DNA of 64,000 bases from Magicicada septendecula (Eukaryota > Arthropoda > Insecta > Hemiptera > Cicadidae). Numbering within the stretch: position 1 is the stretch's first letter; every line of letters begins with the position of its first letter. Location of the stretch: assembly GCA_034769895.1 (NCBI GenBank), contig CM068370.1, positions 50,105,454 to 50,169,453 on the forward strand. Direction: 5' to 3'. A program made the translations under genes and the position numbers. Positions 12,368 through 25,453 of this stretch are shown here, piece after piece. The notes under the pieces are model-generated. The model searched no databases. It was not told where the DNA came from and saw nothing but the letters and a program-made list of their open reading frames with translations.

Positions 12368-13713
12368 CATGACACACTTTTGTTTTTTGTTCAGCAATCT
12401 CAGCAGTTGCACTTCGGCATAGAAGTTAAGGAACTTGAGGCACATCGTTGCCTTCCTCGCAGCAGTAAAATTCTTGCACTCAACCCCTTCCTGGATGACT
12501 CAGGTATTTTAAGAATGGGTGGACGCTTACAATTTTCACCACTTAACTACGCGAGTAAACACCAAATAATTTTGCACCCGCACTCTCATCTCACTAAATT
12601 AATAATTGAGTATGAACATATCCGTTTGTTGCACTCTGGGGTGCAATCAACTCAAGCTTCGCTCAGACAGAAATATTGGATCATTCACGACAAATCTTAT
12701 ATCCGCTCAGTAATACATAAGTGTATCATTTGTTTCCGTTTCCGTGCTAGAGGCGCGAATCAACTATTAGGTCAGTTACCCCCTTCTAGGGTAACGCCTG
12801 CTAAGCCATTTTCCCAGTCGGCCGTGGACTACACCGGTCCTGTACTTTTACGCCATGGCGGGCAGCGCTCAAAGTCCACGTCAAAGGCATACATCGCGTT
12901 ATTCATATGCATGAGCACAAAGGCCATCCATTTAGAATTGGTGTCAGATCTCACCTCCAACGCTTTTATAGCGGCTCTAAAAAGGTTCATCGCGCGCAGA
13001 TATTTTCGGATAATGGTACGAATTTTCGTCGTGCCAACAGCACCTTATACGAATTGTACAAATTTTTAAGGTCAATGGAAGTTGAACAATCTTCTAAGGA
13101 GTTTTGCGGTCTCCGTGGTATCAAGTGGTCCTTTATCCCTCCCTCAGCCCCTCATTTCGGTGGTTTGTGGGAAAGTGGTGTTAAAAGTGTTAAATATCAT
13201 TTGCGTAGCGTAATCGGCGGTACTATATTGAATTTTGAGGAGTATTCCACTCTTCTCTCTCAAATTGAGGCTTGCCTTAATTCACGCCCTTTATGTGCTG
13301 TGTCCGACGATGCTAGAGACCCTGAACCCTTAACTCCCGCTCATTTCTTGGTCGGTGCTCCACTGACTGCACTTCCGGAACCCGACTATACCCAAGGCAA
13401 TACTAGTCATTTGGGCAGATGGCAACTGCTCCAAAAATTTATGCAATCCATCTGGAAACGATGGTCTAGGGATTATCTGCACCAGCTGCAGCAGCGCAAC
13501 AAATGGCACATGGCGTTAAGGAATTTGAATGTCGGACAGCTTGTCCTCATTTTGGATGATAATTCTCCCCCACTTCAGTGGAAGCGAGGGGTAATTACTA
13601 ATGTTTTTGCGGGTCAAGATTCATTAGTGTGCGTCGCGGAAGTTCGCACCGTGCTAGGTATCTTACGCCGACCCATCCACAAATTATGCCCCCTTCCGGT
13701 GGCAACAGACTAG
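12368..13713 (+). pseudogene. BEL/Pao integrase, frameshifted
   Basis: The first half continues the RT frame after the stop: GILRMGGRL, then an HHCC-type zinc finger (LLHSGVQSTQASLRQKYWI ... CIICFRFRA), then VDYTGP with the first catalytic Asp. Near 13000 the frame shifts by one. The second frame gives SDNGTNF (second Asp), then PHFGGLWESGVKS with the catalytic Glu, and a C-terminal domain with WKRGVITNV. The D-D-E triad is therefore all present but split over two frames. It would catalyse cDNA insertion in the nucleus. Confidence 0.88.
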
Positions 13714-14301
13714 TCGTATGCGTGCCATACGAGACGTACTAGGATTGTGAACTTGTCACATTGCCTGGACTATGCCCGGGACATTCCCGGGGCGATCATA
13801 CAAGTCAATTGTATCATTAACGTTGTAATTATTATTACTACGTTCTGATAGCTATTATTGCAATAGCTACTGCGTTTTCATTGTGCTATCAATTAATTAT
13901 GGATGTTGTTGTATTGCTGTATGTTTATATATTCAAAATTCTGAAAATTATTATTGTACCAATTATTGTATGTATTGTATTTTTCAATGTCATGTATTAT
14001 TGAATTTTGTAATCTTTATTATACTATTATGTACCTTTAATTATTATGTCAGTCTTTATGTATTATGTATACTCGAAACTCATGTTATATATTTTTACAT
14101 TGGATATGTCTACCATATCTCCATGTACCATTGAACTTTGATGTCATTATGATAACATTATGTACATATACATTGTTATGTTCTTATTATTTGTATTACT
14201 ATATATGAAGCAGTGTTCAAGATGGTTTCTCTTATATAACTTAAGGTTTGTCACTTACGTTTTTGTTAAAGTTTAAATATATGTATTTCATGTCCATATA
14301 T
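13714..14301. other. AT-rich flank after the BEL integrase
   Basis: No gene. It begins with GC-richer palindromic-looking sequence (CCCGGGACATTCCCGGGG near 13775-13792), then becomes strongly AT-rich. It may be BEL 3' non-coding or LTR sequence, but no matching 5' LTR was seen. Confidence 0.5.
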
Positions 14302-14963
14302 TGTAACGTACCAAATTTGGCAGTTACATAGAGTAACTAATTATTACGTCAAGTGACGGGAGATCATGAAAATATTTCAAAATACGTAAAATAATGTAAA
14401 CAAAAAGTGTGTATCTACAGAGATATATTATTGAAAAATTCCAACAAAGAAGAAGGAAGGGTAATATAGCATCATCGAGTACAAGAGAGAAAGAAAATGA
14501 CCACGAGCCAATATAAAATGTTAGAAACCAGGCCCAGTAGATTCCAACAGTGAGGGGAAACAACAAAAATCACAACCATTAAAATGAAGAGAAGACAACA
14601 GAGTCCCAACCAGTGAGGGGAACCAACAAAAGTTACAACCATTAAAATGAAGGAAAGACAACTCAAGGACAACCACCATGATGGTAAAACAACCAATTTA
14701 TTTATTAGTATAAATACTATGGACCAATGACTACGACAAATGGAAATATTGAAGAAGACGATTAAATAGAAGAAGAAAGGAAGAAGAAGAGCAAAGGAAA
14801 CATAACATGAAGAATGAAGATAATATATGGACAATACAAGAAATCACCATTCACCAAGTATACAAGGAACTATACTAGTGACCGGAAGAAGTATAACTAT
14901 TATCAACTATGAAGAAACCAGTGTTTAGCATAATTAAGCAATCACAAACAGTAACAGTGAAAA

Positions 14964-15055
14964 CTTAATGTAAGTATGAGAACCTGTAACAAGTTAACCA
15001 TTTTTAAAACTTAATGTAAGTATGAGAACCTGTAACAAGTTAACCATTTTTAACC
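14964..15055. repeat. 46-bp tandem duplication private to the left LTR
   Basis: A segment beginning CTTAATGTAAGTATGAG at 14964 repeats from 15010. The inverted LTR copy at 25454-26296 has only one unit. This one duplication accounts for the whole length difference (889 versus 843 bp). Confidence 0.9.
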
Positions 15056-15770
15056 CAAATAAACCCCACAGACAATACAAGTGAGAGTGTTTATAACAGA
15101 GGAAAATGCGTTACCATTATAGTGGAAACATCAAAGATTAAATAGTTAAAATGCACAGACAATTAGTGTGACTAGTTTAATCAAGATTGTAACCCAAAAT
15201 AGATAATCATAAGAGCACCACGAGAAATGTAAGATAGAACAGTAAAATAATTGTTCATAGGAACTGATAATAAAAACTTTGTAAACTTTAAAATGAAATA
15301 TAACTGAATGCCACGGCAAGACAGAATAAAATATAAAGAAAGTCCAGAATAAATAATAACAAACAAGCTAGTTTGTTAGGTATCAAACAAACAAGGTACC
15401 AAAAACAAGGTACAACACAACAAGAAATGTAATGCTATTAGATTAAGAATAATTGTGTTATTGTTTAGGAAATTAGTGTAAACATGTGTATTATTTAACA
15501 ATTAAATCATTGTAATAGAGTACCATAATGAAATCATAATAGTAGAATCAAATACTGCATAAGAATATGTTGCACATTGATACATAACCTCATAGGAAGT
15601 GCACCTATAACATAAAATCATATATGTTAATTAAACCAAGCAACTATCAACAATTGTTTCAATCAAAGATTCATTATGAATAGTAATGCAAACTAATAAA
15701 TAATATTTATACTGAGAGACACAGCAAATAAAGCAGATTAAATATGATAACATATAGCCAGAAGAACAGA

Positions 15771-16150
15771 AACCCTATGTAACAAGTTAGTTAAGCAAAA
15801 TACACTATTAAAACTTGTTAAAAGATTACTGAAAATGTCACCAGTAGTTAGAAAAGTATATAATACTACTATGAGAACAGATCACAATTATAATAATAGT
15901 AGTTTTATAATCAAATTATTAGAAACTAACTGACTATGATTGTATAGCCAGATGTAAACAAACCCTATGTAACAAGTTAGTTAAGCAAAATACACTATTA
16001 AAACTTGTTAAAGGATTACTAAAAATATTACCAGTAGTTAGAGGGAGATCTGATACTACTATGGAAACACATCCCAAATGTGATAATAGTAATTTAGTAA
16101 TTGATTTATTAGAAACTAACTGACTGTCATTGCAAAACCTGAAGTAAACA
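15771..16150. repeat. Two diverged tandem copies of a unit of about 190 bp inside the LTR
   Basis: AACCCTATGTAACAAGTTAG starts at 15771 and again at 15961, and similarity continues through the TTAGAAACTAACTGACT end of each unit. The copies differ at many positions, so the duplication is older than the 46-bp one. Confidence 0.8.
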
Positions 16151-18557
16151 AACCCAATACTAAGAATTGGAAAGCTTTCAGATAACAAAAGACTGATAAA
16201 TATATTAAATAAGCAAGGTACTATAATTGTACACTGTTTTAATTTATACCATCATATACCTTATATGGTAAAATAATTGAAAAAATGACAAGTCCAAGAG
16301 TTGAGAACAAAAGGTATTTTGATAAGACTATTAATATATGAAAAACAACATTTTTCATAAAACAAAATGTGAACGGATGTAAATAAATGTATGTATTATT
16401 GTTAGAATGCCAAACAAATGTATTTAGGTAAGAAATAATAGAGTTATAAGCGATTATAAACAATCGAATATGGTCGTTTGAGGACGCCATTACCAAATAT
16501 TGTTGAAAAGTAATTACAACTATTTTCTGTATGAAAACGAATGAGAAATGGACTCGAGACGTTTAATAATGAGTGATATAGTGTAATTGGTGCAAATATT
16601 AAAATTCACCATATGAATTTGCGAAACGGCTTAGTGCGTTAATACTGGACGGATTTTATCCTTGTTTAGACTTTAATTAAAGCCGCAAGTGTCTGCGATC
16701 TATTGCCACTAACCATTCAACGATAAGATAATTAATAAAAAAGTTATAGCAATTATAAACTTTTCAGTTATTTTGTGTATCAACGCTTACGTCACATTTA
16801 ATCTCTAACCCATACAAAAATTGGTAAAAAATTAAAAGTTTTATTTAACTAAGGTGTTTTGGGGTAGAGAGTTCGACAATTTAAACCAACCAAATGACTT
16901 AAAATAACCAGACAAGCAGGAGACGCTTAGGTGAAGCGTTCAGTCATCATTGAGTCGTCAAAGAGTATTCAACGAGCAAGGTTGATGAAGAAAATTGTTA
17001 AGTTTTATTTAAACAGTGCGCGTCACATTCAGAAGTTACGCTACACACATAACCTGCACACAACATAATAATAACGAGTGTCCAGTATAAAGTGAATTAA
17101 ATTAATAAACCGGCCAGTGTATAATAAAGGTCGTGTTTTGTGTTTCATAAATAACAGGGAGTACTCTATTTTTATTATTAAACGAATTAAATAGAAATAA
17201 TAATTTTCGTTAGTGAACGAAGAATTATTGTTTGGGTACTGCACTAGTCAAAGAGTACCGAAGTGCATAACCAATGATGAAAATTATCAGAATTGAACAA
17301 ATGAATTATATCGTAATTGATAATTTAAATAATAAATATTTTTTAATTTTATAGTGTTGGAAAAAATCAATATCAATTTAAATATTGAAAATACGAGTGT
17401 AATGAATAGTCACTCACTTGACTCATTTCGTTTGAATTGACGAATAAATAATTTATTGCGAAAAATATTCTAACCAACTGATAATTATACATCAGAAGCA
17501 ATATAATTAAAATGTATGTATTAATATTATTAAGAATTGAATGAATAATTAATTTATTCAAAATAACTACTTACTTTTATTAACTAACCTAGAAATAACC
17601 TTGACAACTTTGTCACCAAGTAATGAATCTGTTCTCAAATAATTTCAATCCAATGAAAGCTATCACAAGAGTTTTTTTTATTATAGATTTCTTCTCTTGC
17701 TAATAAATGATTTTTATAACTAATGAATATATAATAATAGTAATTTTTAACAGTGCAGCATAAAGCACGTGTTATCGAAACAACTGCTGTATCAGTCTAC
17801 TCACGTACGATAGTACGAAACATATCGGTTTATGGTACCGACTTTTGTAATTTAAATATTTGTTTGTTTTTTTGTAATAATTCTTTATTAAATATTATTA
17901 ACTAAGATAACATCTTGTATCTGGTATCATGCAACTTCCAAGAACACACGAATTTGGTAATGTAACTGAGTAAAGAGGACATAACCTCTCTAACTAAAAT
18001 TATTGTACCAGACCCCAGTGTTACCAGCCTTGAGGTTAAAAGAGCTCAAGAATTGTTAATAGTAATTATTGTTTTGTGAAGACATTATTAGTTGATTGTT
18101 TTTTAAAAGAGTTAATGGCATTTCAGAATTGTTAATAAATCTCAATTTATTTACCAAGTGGAACAGAGTTTTGATTTTTTATTAAAATAGTTTAATTTTC
18201 TTAACCAGTTCTATCAGAAGGTGGCGGTAGAATTTGAATTTTCAATACAATTCCAATTATAGTTAAATCATTATTTCACTTTATTGTGCATGTGTATTGT
18301 ATAAGATATTCAAATAGAATATCTGTATATGTGTATAAAGTGTATGTTGCAGCAGAAGAAGTCACCGAATAGAACATTGATAACATCCACATATGGTAAG
18401 TGGGGAGGTCAACAGTGAAGTGCTAAATACTCTTTTAAACTGAGAGAATTAAACGCGAACACCCACAACAACGCTACTAATAATCAACAATAATAATCAA
18501 ATTTAATAATTTAAATCTTATTATTGTATTATCGTTGCAACTAGAGACGTTACAACG

Positions 18558-18569
18558 TGGCGCCCAACG
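18558..18569 (+). promoter_or_regulatory. Primer binding site, tRNA-Lys type
   Basis: TGGCGCCCAACG lies three bases after the LTR end. TGGCGCCCAACG is the standard start of primer sites complementary to the 3' end of tRNA-Lys, where minus-strand cDNA synthesis begins. The match falls off after about 12 bases. Confidence 0.75.
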
Positions 18570-18677
18570 TCTGAGCGCGAATTAGGAAGAAAACAATTAA
18601 CAATTTAGGCAATTAAACCAATAATTTCCTAACCTAATTCGTCAAAAAGACAGCAAGTGCATTACCAGGGCAACAAG

Positions 18678-20184
18678 ATGTACAGAAGGTCGACGTCAAA
18701 AAAGTGAGCAGCAGAGGCAGAGAGGGAGGCCAGATTAGAAGAAAAAGAAGCGACATCAGCAGATGTTGAGGAGATATTATTAGAAGTGGAAGATACGCAA
18801 AATCTGAACCGGCGGAGGAGATTCAGCAACCGGACGACGAACCGGAAGTCATACCCCAAGAAGTTCAACCTGAGGTAAGTCAACCTGAGAGACCAATGCC
18901 AACGATGGATGCCAACTTCTTAACAATATTACGAGCAATAGAAGAAGGCCAGAAGGAGAGCCAGAAAAATATGGAATTGTTGAAGGAGGATTTAAATAAC
19001 AAAATAAATGAAACCAGTCGATCAACAGACCAGAAGATAGAAACAATGAATAAGAAGCTGGACGAAACCAGTCGATCCACAAAGGAGGAGTTAAGCAAGA
19101 ACATAGAATCCCTGAAAGAGAACTTGAATAACAAAATAAACGAAGCAGTTAAGAAGACTGAAGAATCCATTAACCAGAAAACCGAAGAGCTATTGGAAAA
19201 GAAGATGGAATTATGAAGGAGAATTTGTCTGCCGAGTTGGGAATTAAAATTGACAAGACCAACAAGAAGATTGACGAAATCAATGAGAAATTAGACCGAA
19301 TGAATAAGAAAATAAAGGGAGATTACAAGGAGAGCGTGGAGTCGATAAACATGGTAGTGAAGGATGATTATAAGCAATCGGGAAAGACAATAAAAAGATG
19401 TGAAGAGACAAAAGAGAATGTTAAGAAGATAAGAAGAGAATTAATAGTAGACGATCAAATGGAGGTTGAAGAAGTACCTGAAGATAAAAACATGGAACAA
19501 ACGAGTCCAGAGCTGGAAGATAATGGAGAAAGGAAGATTCAAATAATTAAGGAAACGGAAGAGGTGAAGATGGAAGAAAGGAGAACCATGCGTCCAAGGA
19601 AGGCAAGGGTCACAAAAGAATTGATCGAAATGACTCGAGGCGGTCTGATTAATATGATCAACTTACCAATTGTCAACCATGAAGAAGGAACCTTTAGGAA
19701 GGAGTACCGAAGGAGCTTCGTGAAAATGGACGAGGAGGAAGATTATGTAACAACGAAGAAGAATTTGAGCTATAAGGTATCTCAACCAAAGATTTCCAAA
19801 AGAAGAGTGAGATATTTTAAGAAAAAGGAAGGCTATCAAGAGCAATGGGACCGGATAATCGAAGGGTACGCCAGAGAGATGAGAGAACTGAGGAAGAAGA
19901 GGAGCCAATTAATGGAAGGACCCAATCAAAAGACAGATGATGGTCGAACAGTTTTAGAAGAGATACCAAACGTCAGTACTAACAACAACCAGGAGAACAC
20001 TGGACACAAGTACACCGAAGAGAAAGAGAAGAAGAAGACGGAAGGACGGAAGGCAGACGAAGCCCTAATAGCATCAAAATGGAAAAACCAGATGATAGCC
20101 AGATATATGTCGAGAACGGACAGGAGCATGAACACTGAAGAAGTTCGAACGACAAGAAGAGAGGAGAGCGATGACTACGGATAA
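18678..20184 (+). pseudogene. Gag-like coiled-coil protein of the giant LTR element, frameshifted
   Basis: Starting at an ATG at 18678, the frame has an early TGA near 18705, then an acidic Glu/Ala-rich stretch. A shift near 18790 leads to the frame of 18896-19216 (MPTMDANFLTILRAIEEGQ...). That frame ends in a TGA overlapping an ATG (ATGA at 19213-19216), and the protein continues in another frame for 323 aa to 20184. The middle is a long heptad-like coiled coil with repeated LKE(N/D)LNNKINE and NKKIDEINEKLD units. The C-terminal third is basic and Glu/Lys/Arg-rich. No zinc knuckle, protease or RT is seen. Position directly after the primer site identifies it as gag. The ATGA overlap could be a translational recoding site or a mutation. 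Confidence 0.6.
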
Positions 20185-20670
20185 AAATGAACAAAAAATA
20201 CATTGAAATATGGGACGGATTATTTTGATAACAAACGATGCTGACATACAACCAAGCTTCAATGAAACGGTATATCGAAAGTTAAATTATAAAGTAAAAG
20301 TGAAATATTGCGATGAAGATTATTTGTTATTGATATTGTAGCATGACAGATAATCCACACAAATACATTACTCAATGATCATTAATAAAGCTCTAATATA
20401 TGGAATATCCAGATGAGAATCAATTAAAAGGCACTATTAATTAATATACTCACAAGAAAAGTTAAAATAAAGAAACAATCTGCAAATAATATATATACTA
20501 CAATTTTAAAAACCCAGAAAACTAAAAATGTGAATAACAAAATTACCCAGGTAAGATAGAAGCAGGCAATTAAGATACCCCGACAAAGAAACCAGACCAG
20601 AAGAAACAAAAGCATACACAGCGAAATGGTACTGAAGAAAGAAGAAAGAAGGAAGAAGAAATATAAAATG

Positions 20671-20937
20671 AACAAGAATACTGAAGAAAGAAGAATGACC
20701 AAGAATACTGAAGAAAGAAGAAAGAAGAATGACCAAAAATACTGAAGAAAGAAGAATGACCAAAAATACTGAAGAAAGAAGAATGACCAAAAATACTGAA
20801 GAAAGAAGAAGGAAGAATGACCAAAAATACTGAAGAAAGAAGAAGGAAGAATGACCAAAAATACTGAAGAAAGAAGAAGGAAGAATGACCAAAAATACTG
20901 AAGAAAGAAGAATGACCAAAAATACTGAAGAAGGAAG
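20671..20937. repeat. Minisatellite, about nine units of 27 or 34 bp
   Basis: The core AATGACCAAAAATACTGAAG is followed by AAAGAAG, with or without an extra AAGGAAG heptamer, giving 27- and 34-bp units in tandem. All three minus-strand frames stay open and read as Phe/Ser/Leu repeats, which is a by-product of the purine-rich unit and not a gene. Confidence 0.9.
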
Positions 20938-23900
20938 TGAGACGACCCATATAAAATAGAAACCCCATAGGGAGAGAACCCAAAAACCCCCAAAATAAAT
21001 GAATGTCCAAAGAGAAAGTATAACACCCCAAAAAACCATATCACAATGTAAAACTGACAAAAACCAAAAGTGTTAATAGTATTAAATAACAGTGCATCCA
21101 AAAAGTTATTGTTTAGTTTGTATGAACAAATCTTCACAGTCCCCCTATGGTTGAATATTTCATGTTGTAAAGCTAGAAAAGGACTAGTAATAATATTAAT
21201 AAATCACCATGGACAAGTGTAAGTTATCGAATTATAACTGATAAACTTTAAAAAGGTGCATGAGTTGCCATACAAAGTAATAAACTTTAAGTGTTTTGTG
21301 AACAGTATCTATTTTGATATGAAATAGTAATATTACTAATGAAAGGCTACTGAAGCTATATGAACATTCCATAGAATGAAATAAGAAACAGATAGCCAGT
21401 GTTATACTTAAAGAGGGGGAATAAATCTTTAAAATTGAGAAATACAGAGCAGACTGTTAATAATTAGTTTTAAGAAGTGTTAACCATTATATGGAACCAA
21501 GATGTTATGTTCCTGTTCCATATAATAATTAGACAAATAAGAATTATTAGTAAGAGATATTATTGTTATAAGCTGTTATTTTGTTGTCAATTTAAATTTG
21601 GAATACCCTATCTAAAAGTAGATATCATTCCCAATGTTATAAAATATTTTTAATTATGTTACTAGGTAATAAAATATTTTTAATTATGTTACTAGGTAAT
21701 CAATACACATAAAAGGTATTATTCTAGGTACCAGTTTTGATAGAGATAGGTGTTATATTTTAATTGTACAATCAATAATCACTGTTATACCAGTCAAAGA
21801 ACCAATTGTTAATAAAGTATATAAGGATAAGAAGTCAGAGAAGGATATAAAATAACTACATTGGTAAAAAATGTAAAAATAGCAACACATCAAATCTAGG
21901 CCATATAATGAATTTAAACTGCAGAATAATTAATAAATCTAGTCTTATAAGCCAGTTAAACTGACAATATTTATGCAAGATAAACTCAACATATAGTATA
22001 CCATGTAAATAAGGCTTTCTAAAGATATGGTCATTATATAAGTAAAATTATTTATTTATCTAATAAAATTACCATTAAAACTGGAATGGACTAACTGACA
22101 TTATCATAGGAGGAGTCATAGACAAATGAATTGTATTTAAAAACCATCATTAATAAACTAAATTGCAATAAATTAAGTAAGAATAGACAATTATATCAAT
22201 TTCAGATTTAATAGAATAATAATTATATTAGGGAAAATGGCTATTATTTGCTTAGACAACAGGAAGTATAATTTTAGGCCTACCTTCCAAAAATGTAATA
22301 AATATAATTTTCTAATGAAACTTTGTAACACTAAATTAATTACTAGCAAAATAAGCAGAATAGAATAATGAAACCGAATATGTATTTAATATTTCGTACA
22401 GTTAACTAATAACGAAATTATTTTCTGAGCATAATGTATCAAAATAAAATGTATCGGAAGCTAAGATAATTTGAAACAATGTATAAGATATATTAAATAG
22501 GCCAAGATTTTCAGGAGACGAAGGAAATCAGAACAGTTCATTATTATACGTTGACGAGTGCACTTAACGTGACTTTTTGCTAGAAATAACCTTTAATGGC
22601 AGTTATGTTATAAACCGAGTTCCGTGAAATTTTGTATAAAATTATTTTGAACTATTTTATTTATTGTGAAGTGGTGAAGTTAACCTATGAACAGTGTAAC
22701 ACCAATAAACTGAACCACATAAAACTAATTAAACGGAATAACACTGATATCACACCATATACAGACTGAAAATTCGAGGTTAAAACCGACACACATAGAC
22801 ACAATGAGATATATCCAATAACAACATTTTACACCAAGTGAACTATTCCATCATACACCAGTGACATTTAAATATATCCAGGACGATCATATACAATTGC
22901 TGAGACCATTTACACGAAGAAAGGACATCTTTATTTCAACAAATACTTCGTCAATGTTAGAGGCTTCATCGCACATGCGTCAGTCGGCCATTTTGATTCA
23001 GTGCTCTTCTCATTTTCTGCTGTGGGAAAACGACATTTGGCAGCTATTGGTTTGAATAAAAATCATATATAAACTTTTATTATTTTTAATTCTCATTGTA
23101 TTGTTTAATATTAAGGCATTTTATAATTGTAAGTGTTATACTTTCCTGCCCATAACCTTCTCTGGCTATATCTTAAATAACCGTTTAAAGAACCATATTT
23201 TTATAATACTAATGTAAACTGTTTATATCGACCGGCCCTGAGTGAGTCCACACTACTTTGTAACATCGATTTTAATCGAACAAATTCATTATTTTTATTA
23301 ATAAACGTTCTGTTTTGGTAATTTGGAGTTGATTTTTATTATAAAAAGGCTTAACAGGTAAATTAATCAAGAAACCCAACTAACCGAAAGGCGGTATATA
23401 CGAAATGACAACGTTTCAAGAAGAAGAAGAAGAGAGCCGTTTTTTTCGCCTAAACTTGGAGTTAACCAGATTGTCTTTTAAACAAATTTACTGAAAGTGA
23501 CACTATTACCAAAGTAAACACAATACCATCACATTTCTAATTACAACTAATAAACTCGATTTGTTCATAAATTTTAAGAACCAAGTTACTCAGAAAACAT
23601 TTTTTCAGAAAATTTTTTTTTGAAATAAATTTTAAATTATTTTATTTCAAATTGGGATAACAACATTCAAACAGATTTTATTTTGTAACCACGAAGACCA
23701 GGAACGTTACCAAATTGACGTTTCCAAAGAGGAACATCACTACACATACACGCTTAATTATTTTGTTTTATTACAATATTAAGTGAAAAATGAAAATATA
23801 ATTGTGAGAATAAATGTTGACTATATGAAGAAAGGGTGAAATATTGCTATGAAGATTATTTGTTGTTTATACTAAATAAGAAGTGAATATATAACTATAA

Positions 23901-24937
23901 AAACAAACGTTGACCATATTGTAATTTTGTAATGTAAAAATATGTTCTAAAGAAGTTATGTAAAGGATAAAGAAAATTGTATTTACCAGTAATATGCTAC
24001 TACAATATTATACGAGACTGACGCCTTCCATCTTTGGCACAAACTAATTCCTAGAGCCACGTCAACAGTAAAACAACAGCTTACCCGTACAGATAAAAGA
24101 GGAGCCAGTGAACTAGATGATATATCGAAGAAGAAGAAAATAAGAAGTTGGAGGAACGAAACCGAATAAATATCATTAATGTAGATAAGAGATAACACAC
24201 AACCATAGTGTTTTCTAGTGTCTTCTACTAGAAGAGAGCCTACACCAAGTGGGCTATATCTCATTTGAAACCATGAGAATATATTCATGAATTGTATCCA
24301 GAGAAGTAAACCCCGAAAATGAAGAAGATTATGAAATGACGTTTAATGTAATACCAAGAGGAAAGATTAATTGATGACAAAGAAGAATGAAAAATAATAT
24401 ATTAACGAAGATGATCATGAGAGTATACCAGTGATGAAATGTAAAACAAACTATCCCTGTAATATGTGAAGAATTTAGTTAAGTTGAATCAAGAAGAAGA
24501 AAGTATAACAATGTATAAACCGAAGATGCGTGAGATAATCCCAAGGATATTTATTATTTGTCGAAAGAACGACCACTTTATATTTTTTGATTATTTGAGA
24601 TGAATTGACTGATGAATAATGCCAGCAATCATTTATATTATTGATGGAGATGATGTGCCTCCGTATTTATTGATGTTAGTATGGCCAGTGGAGTTGTATG
24701 CCAAAGTGAGCCACTCTGAACTGCCCCAGCTAAACTTATGTTAGGGAAATAGGGAACTAAATAAACAAGGGAAATAATTACATAGAAAGGAAATAATTAT
24801 GATTCAAATAGAAGAAAGTGAAGGGATATATAAAAAAGCATAAGAGTCGACATGTAAACGTACAACAATTGATGAATTCTTCAATAAAAATATAAATATA
24901 CTAATTCAGAATTAATCAATTCTTATAGGAAGGCATA
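20938..24937. other. Internal region of the giant LTR element without pol
   Basis: Four kilobases of AT-rich DNA without any RT, protease, RNase H or integrase motif in six frames. A GGCCATTTTG motif near 22988-22997 and a (GAA)n tract near 23419-23434 stand out. A motif of about 30 bp (GTGAAATATTG.GATGAAG) occurs at about 20309 and again near 23836. The stretch just before 24938 (TAGGAAGGCATA) is a weak polypurine tract. Confidence 0.6.
21641..21700. repeat. Two exact tandem copies of a 30-bp unit
   Basis: The unit ending ATTATGTTACTAGGTAAT occurs at 21641-21670 and 21671-21700 without change. Confidence 0.9.
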
Positions 24938-25453
24938 TGTAACGTACCAAATTTGGCAGTTACATAGAGTAACTAATTATTACGTCAAGTGACGGGAGAT
25001 CATGAAAATATTTCAAAATACGTAAAATAATGTAAACAAAAAGTGTGTATCTACAGAGATATATTATTGAAAAATTCCAACAAAGAAGAAGGAAGGGTAA
25101 TATAGCATCATCGAGTACAAGAGAGAAAGAAAATGACCACGAGCCAATATAAAATGTTAGAAACCAGGCCCAGTAGACTCCAACAGTGAGGGGAAACAAC
25201 AAAAATCACAACCATTAAAATGAAGAGAAGACAACAGAGTCCCAACCAGTGAGGGGAACCAACAAAAGTTACAACCATTAAAATGAAGGAAAGACAACTC
25301 AAGGACAACCACCATGATGGTAAAACAACCAATTTATTTATTAGTATAAATACTATGGACCAATGACTACCACAAATGGAAATATTGAAGAAGACGATTA
25401 AATAGAAGAAGAAAGGAAGAAGAAGAGCAAAGGAAACATAACATGAAGAATGA
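24938..25453 (+). repeat. Second copy of the giant LTR start
   Basis: Collinear with 14302-14817 with a constant offset of 10636 bp and no indels. Only a few substitutions were noticed, such as T/C near 25174 and G/C near 25372. It is best read as the start of the 3' LTR. Near-identity to the left LTR points to recent insertion. Confidence 0.85.

Larger units (their letters stand above)
9219..13713 (+). mobile_element. BEL/Pao LTR retrotransposon, coding region
   Basis: Gag, aspartic protease, reverse transcriptase/RNase H and integrase follow one another in the BEL/Pao order on the plus strand. The pieces lie in three frames and are broken by two in-frame stops, several frameshifts and an internal RT deletion, so the copy is inactive. 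LTRs were not identified on either side. The next element starts at 14302 and may have interrupted the 3' flank. The family assignment rests on the gag type, the YVDD box followed by the LPRLELCA RNase H entry, and the integrase zinc finger and catalytic core. Confidence 0.9.
14302..18554 (+). repeat. 5' LTR of the giant element, about 4.25 kb
   Basis: Start and end form the inverted pair TGTAACGT/ACGTTACA, followed by spacer ACG and the primer site. The first 516 bp are repeated at 24938 with only isolated differences seen (for example T/C near 14538). The next 889 bp are repeated in inverse orientation at 25454-26296. An AATAAA signal lies near 18138, in the R/U5 part expected for an LTR. 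No coding frame above 100 codons is credible. The LTR itself contains two internal tandem duplications. At 4.25 kb it is unusually long for an insect LTR. Confidence 0.7.

Noticed and set aside
14324..14834. Minus-strand hydrophobic frames in the giant LTR, repeated at 24960-25332
   Set aside because: They recur only because the LTR is duplicated; their Leu/Phe-rich content follows from purine-rich sequence and no start context or domain supports a gene.
15181..15366. 61-codon frame conserved between the LTR and its inverted copy (25794-25979)
   Set aside because: Conservation is explained by recent duplication; differences change amino acids without sign of constraint.
19663..20262. Minus-strand frames under the gag-like gene
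   Set aside because: Antisense shadows of a Glu/Lys-rich coding region.
20424..21137. Minus-strand frames of 150-237 codons, Phe/Ser-rich, looking like a membrane protein
   Set aside because: They arise because the purine-rich minisatellite has no stops in several frames; flanking codons carry no recognisable protein.
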